Part shown: positions 63,217-64,000 of the stretch, piece after piece
Layout of the letters: every line of letters starts with the position of its first letter
Numbering within the stretch: position 1 is the first letter of the stretch
The notes under the pieces: generated by a model
The model's input: only the letters and a program-made list of their open reading frames with translations
Database searches by the model: none
Told to the model about the DNA's origin: nothing
Position numbers and translations under genes: made by a program
DNA from: Mycobacterium sp. GA-0227b
Lineage (GTDB): Bacteria; Actinomycetota; Actinomycetes; Mycobacteriales; Mycobacteriaceae
Assembly (NCBI RefSeq): GCF_001499855.1
Contig: NZ_LQIK01000001.1
Span: 1-64,000, forward strand
DNA: 64,000 nt
Direction of reading: 5' to 3'

Positions 63217-64000
63217 CCGCCGAGGCCACCGTCCGGTCGCAGGCGCGCGGCGCGTTCGGGTTGATCTTCGACCCGGTGTTCGGCGCGCTGTTCTGGGGCA
63301 AGATCTTTTCCGTCGTCGCGGTGTGGACGCACGGCATCGTCGCGGCGATCGTGATGTACGACGCGACCGGTTCGGCGCTGATGGTCGGAATGGTCGGCGT
63401 CGTGCAGTTCGCGCCGCAGTTGATCCTCAGCCCCACCAGCGGCAAATGGGCCGATACCGGCGACCCCGCCCGGCAGATCCTGCTCGGTCGAGTGTTGTGT
63501 GTCGCCGGTTCCGGCCTGACCGCGGCCTGGCTGTTCGCCGAACCCGCGCAATCCGGCATGTCTGCGGCGATTCCCGTGCTGCTCGGCACCCTGCTGGTCG
63601 GGTTCGGCTTCGTGGTGGGCGGACCGGCGATGCAGTCGATCGTGCCGAACCTCATCCGCGACGGCGAACTGTCGACGGCCATGGCGCTCAACAGCTTTCC
63701 GATGACGGTCGGGCGCGTCGTCGGGCCCGCCGCGGGCGCGTACATCGCCGCACATCTGGGTTCGGGGGCAGCGTTCGCGGTCAGCGCCGGACTGCATCTG
63801 GTGTTCGCGATCGTGCTCGTCGCCGTCCGCTTCCCGGCGCCGCCGGCGCGGCTCGCCGGCACGGACTTCCGCGTGCGGGTGGCACTCAGATACGTTTGGC
63901 GGGACCGTCCGCTGTTCCTGGCGCTGGTCGCGGTCACGACCGTGGGGCTCGCGTCCGATTCGTCGATCACGTTGACCCCGTCGATGGCCGACGAACTCGG
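63213..64000 (+). CDS. MFS exporter, EntS-like, 3' end outside window
   Basis: At least 262 residues are visible from ATG 63213 and the frame is open at the window end. It has the N-terminal half of an MFS_3 exporter: FDPVFGALFWGKIFSVVAVW, motif A-like SGKWADTGDPARQILLGRVL and ALNSFPMTVGRVVGPAAGAY in TM5. Relatives export siderophores or drugs. Coupled to the MarR gene by ATGA, so probably repressed by it. Confidence 0.85.
   Translation, partial: MTAEATVRSQARGAFGLIFDPVFGALFWGKIFSVVAVWTHGIVAAIVMYDATGSALMVGMVGVVQFAPQLILSPTSGKWADTGDPARQILLGRVLCVAGSGLTAAWLFAEPAQSGMSAAIPVLLGTLLVGFGFVVGGPAMQSIVPNLIRDGELSTAMALNSFPMTVGRVVGPAAGAYIAAHLGSGAAFAVSAGLHLVFAIVLVAVRFPAPPARLAGTDFRVRVALRYVWRDRPLFLALVAVTTVGLASDSSITLTPSMADEL

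Overview
The window is high-GC actinobacterial DNA. Gene content and order point to a Mycobacterium, most likely a fast-growing Mycolicibacterium-type species. Indicators are a nicotinamidase with the exact active-site numbering of M. tuberculosis PncA, the treS-mak pair, the EF-G-like FusA2 beside an Rv0121-type flavin/F420 protein, a five-gene moxR3-type operon (Rv3166c to Rv3162c order), an Rv0203-type hemophore, a fatty acyl-AMP ligase and paired FadE acyl-CoA dehydrogenases. Comparisons to M. tuberculosis genes are from family knowledge, not from a search. I saw no rRNA or tRNA gene, insertion sequence, phage or CRISPR array.

Layout. 1-3 kb: tail of an unseen gene, a zinc alcohol dehydrogenase and a PLP decarboxylase-fold enzyme. 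3.1-6.85 kb: a tightly overlapping four-gene operon of two large membrane proteins, a small anchored peptide and a cupredoxin-like lipoprotein, function unknown. 6.9-14 kb: pncA, a crotonase, glycogen debranching enzyme glgX, and the convergent treS-mak pair (trehalose/maltose/maltose-1-phosphate metabolism). 14.2-20 kb: a small HTH-like protein, a HugZ-like protein, a PyrE-type phosphoribosyltransferase and a complete ABC importer. 20-26.5 kb: a Pro-rich membrane protein, Rv0121-like protein, FusA2, and a partner-switching module (STAS / PAS-GAF-SpoIIE-HATPase / STAS). 26.5-36 kb: transporters, the MoxR-DUF58-DUF4129 operon, a methyltransferase, a coiled-coil protein and a rhomboid protease. 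36-47 kb: hemophore, secreted proteins, serine hydrolase, FAD oxidoreductase, glutamine cyclotransferase, HrpA helicase, FUSC transporter and a non-canonical methylenetetrahydrofolate reductase. 47-53 kb: SelO, M42 peptidase, DUF899 and DUF7218 proteins, and an alpha/beta hydrolase coupled to a 35-residue zinc-ribbon peptide. 53-60 kb: aldo/keto reductase, FAAL, metallophosphoesterase, a FadE pair and a Nudix hydrolase. 60-64 kb: an acidic repeat protein followed at once by a frameshifted JmjC/cupin oxygenase, a sucrase/ferredoxin-like protein, a MarR regulator and an MFS exporter cut by the window end.

Most genes sit in short operons whose start and stop codons overlap (ATGA/GTGA). Twelve genes carry a TANNNT -10 box exactly 6 or 7 nt before the start codon, the pattern of leaderless mycobacterial transcripts. 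The points most worth following are the repeat-peptide/JmjC pair with its motif-destroying frameshift, the cupredoxin membrane operon, the translationally coupled zinc-ribbon micro-protein, and several long inverted repeats between genes.
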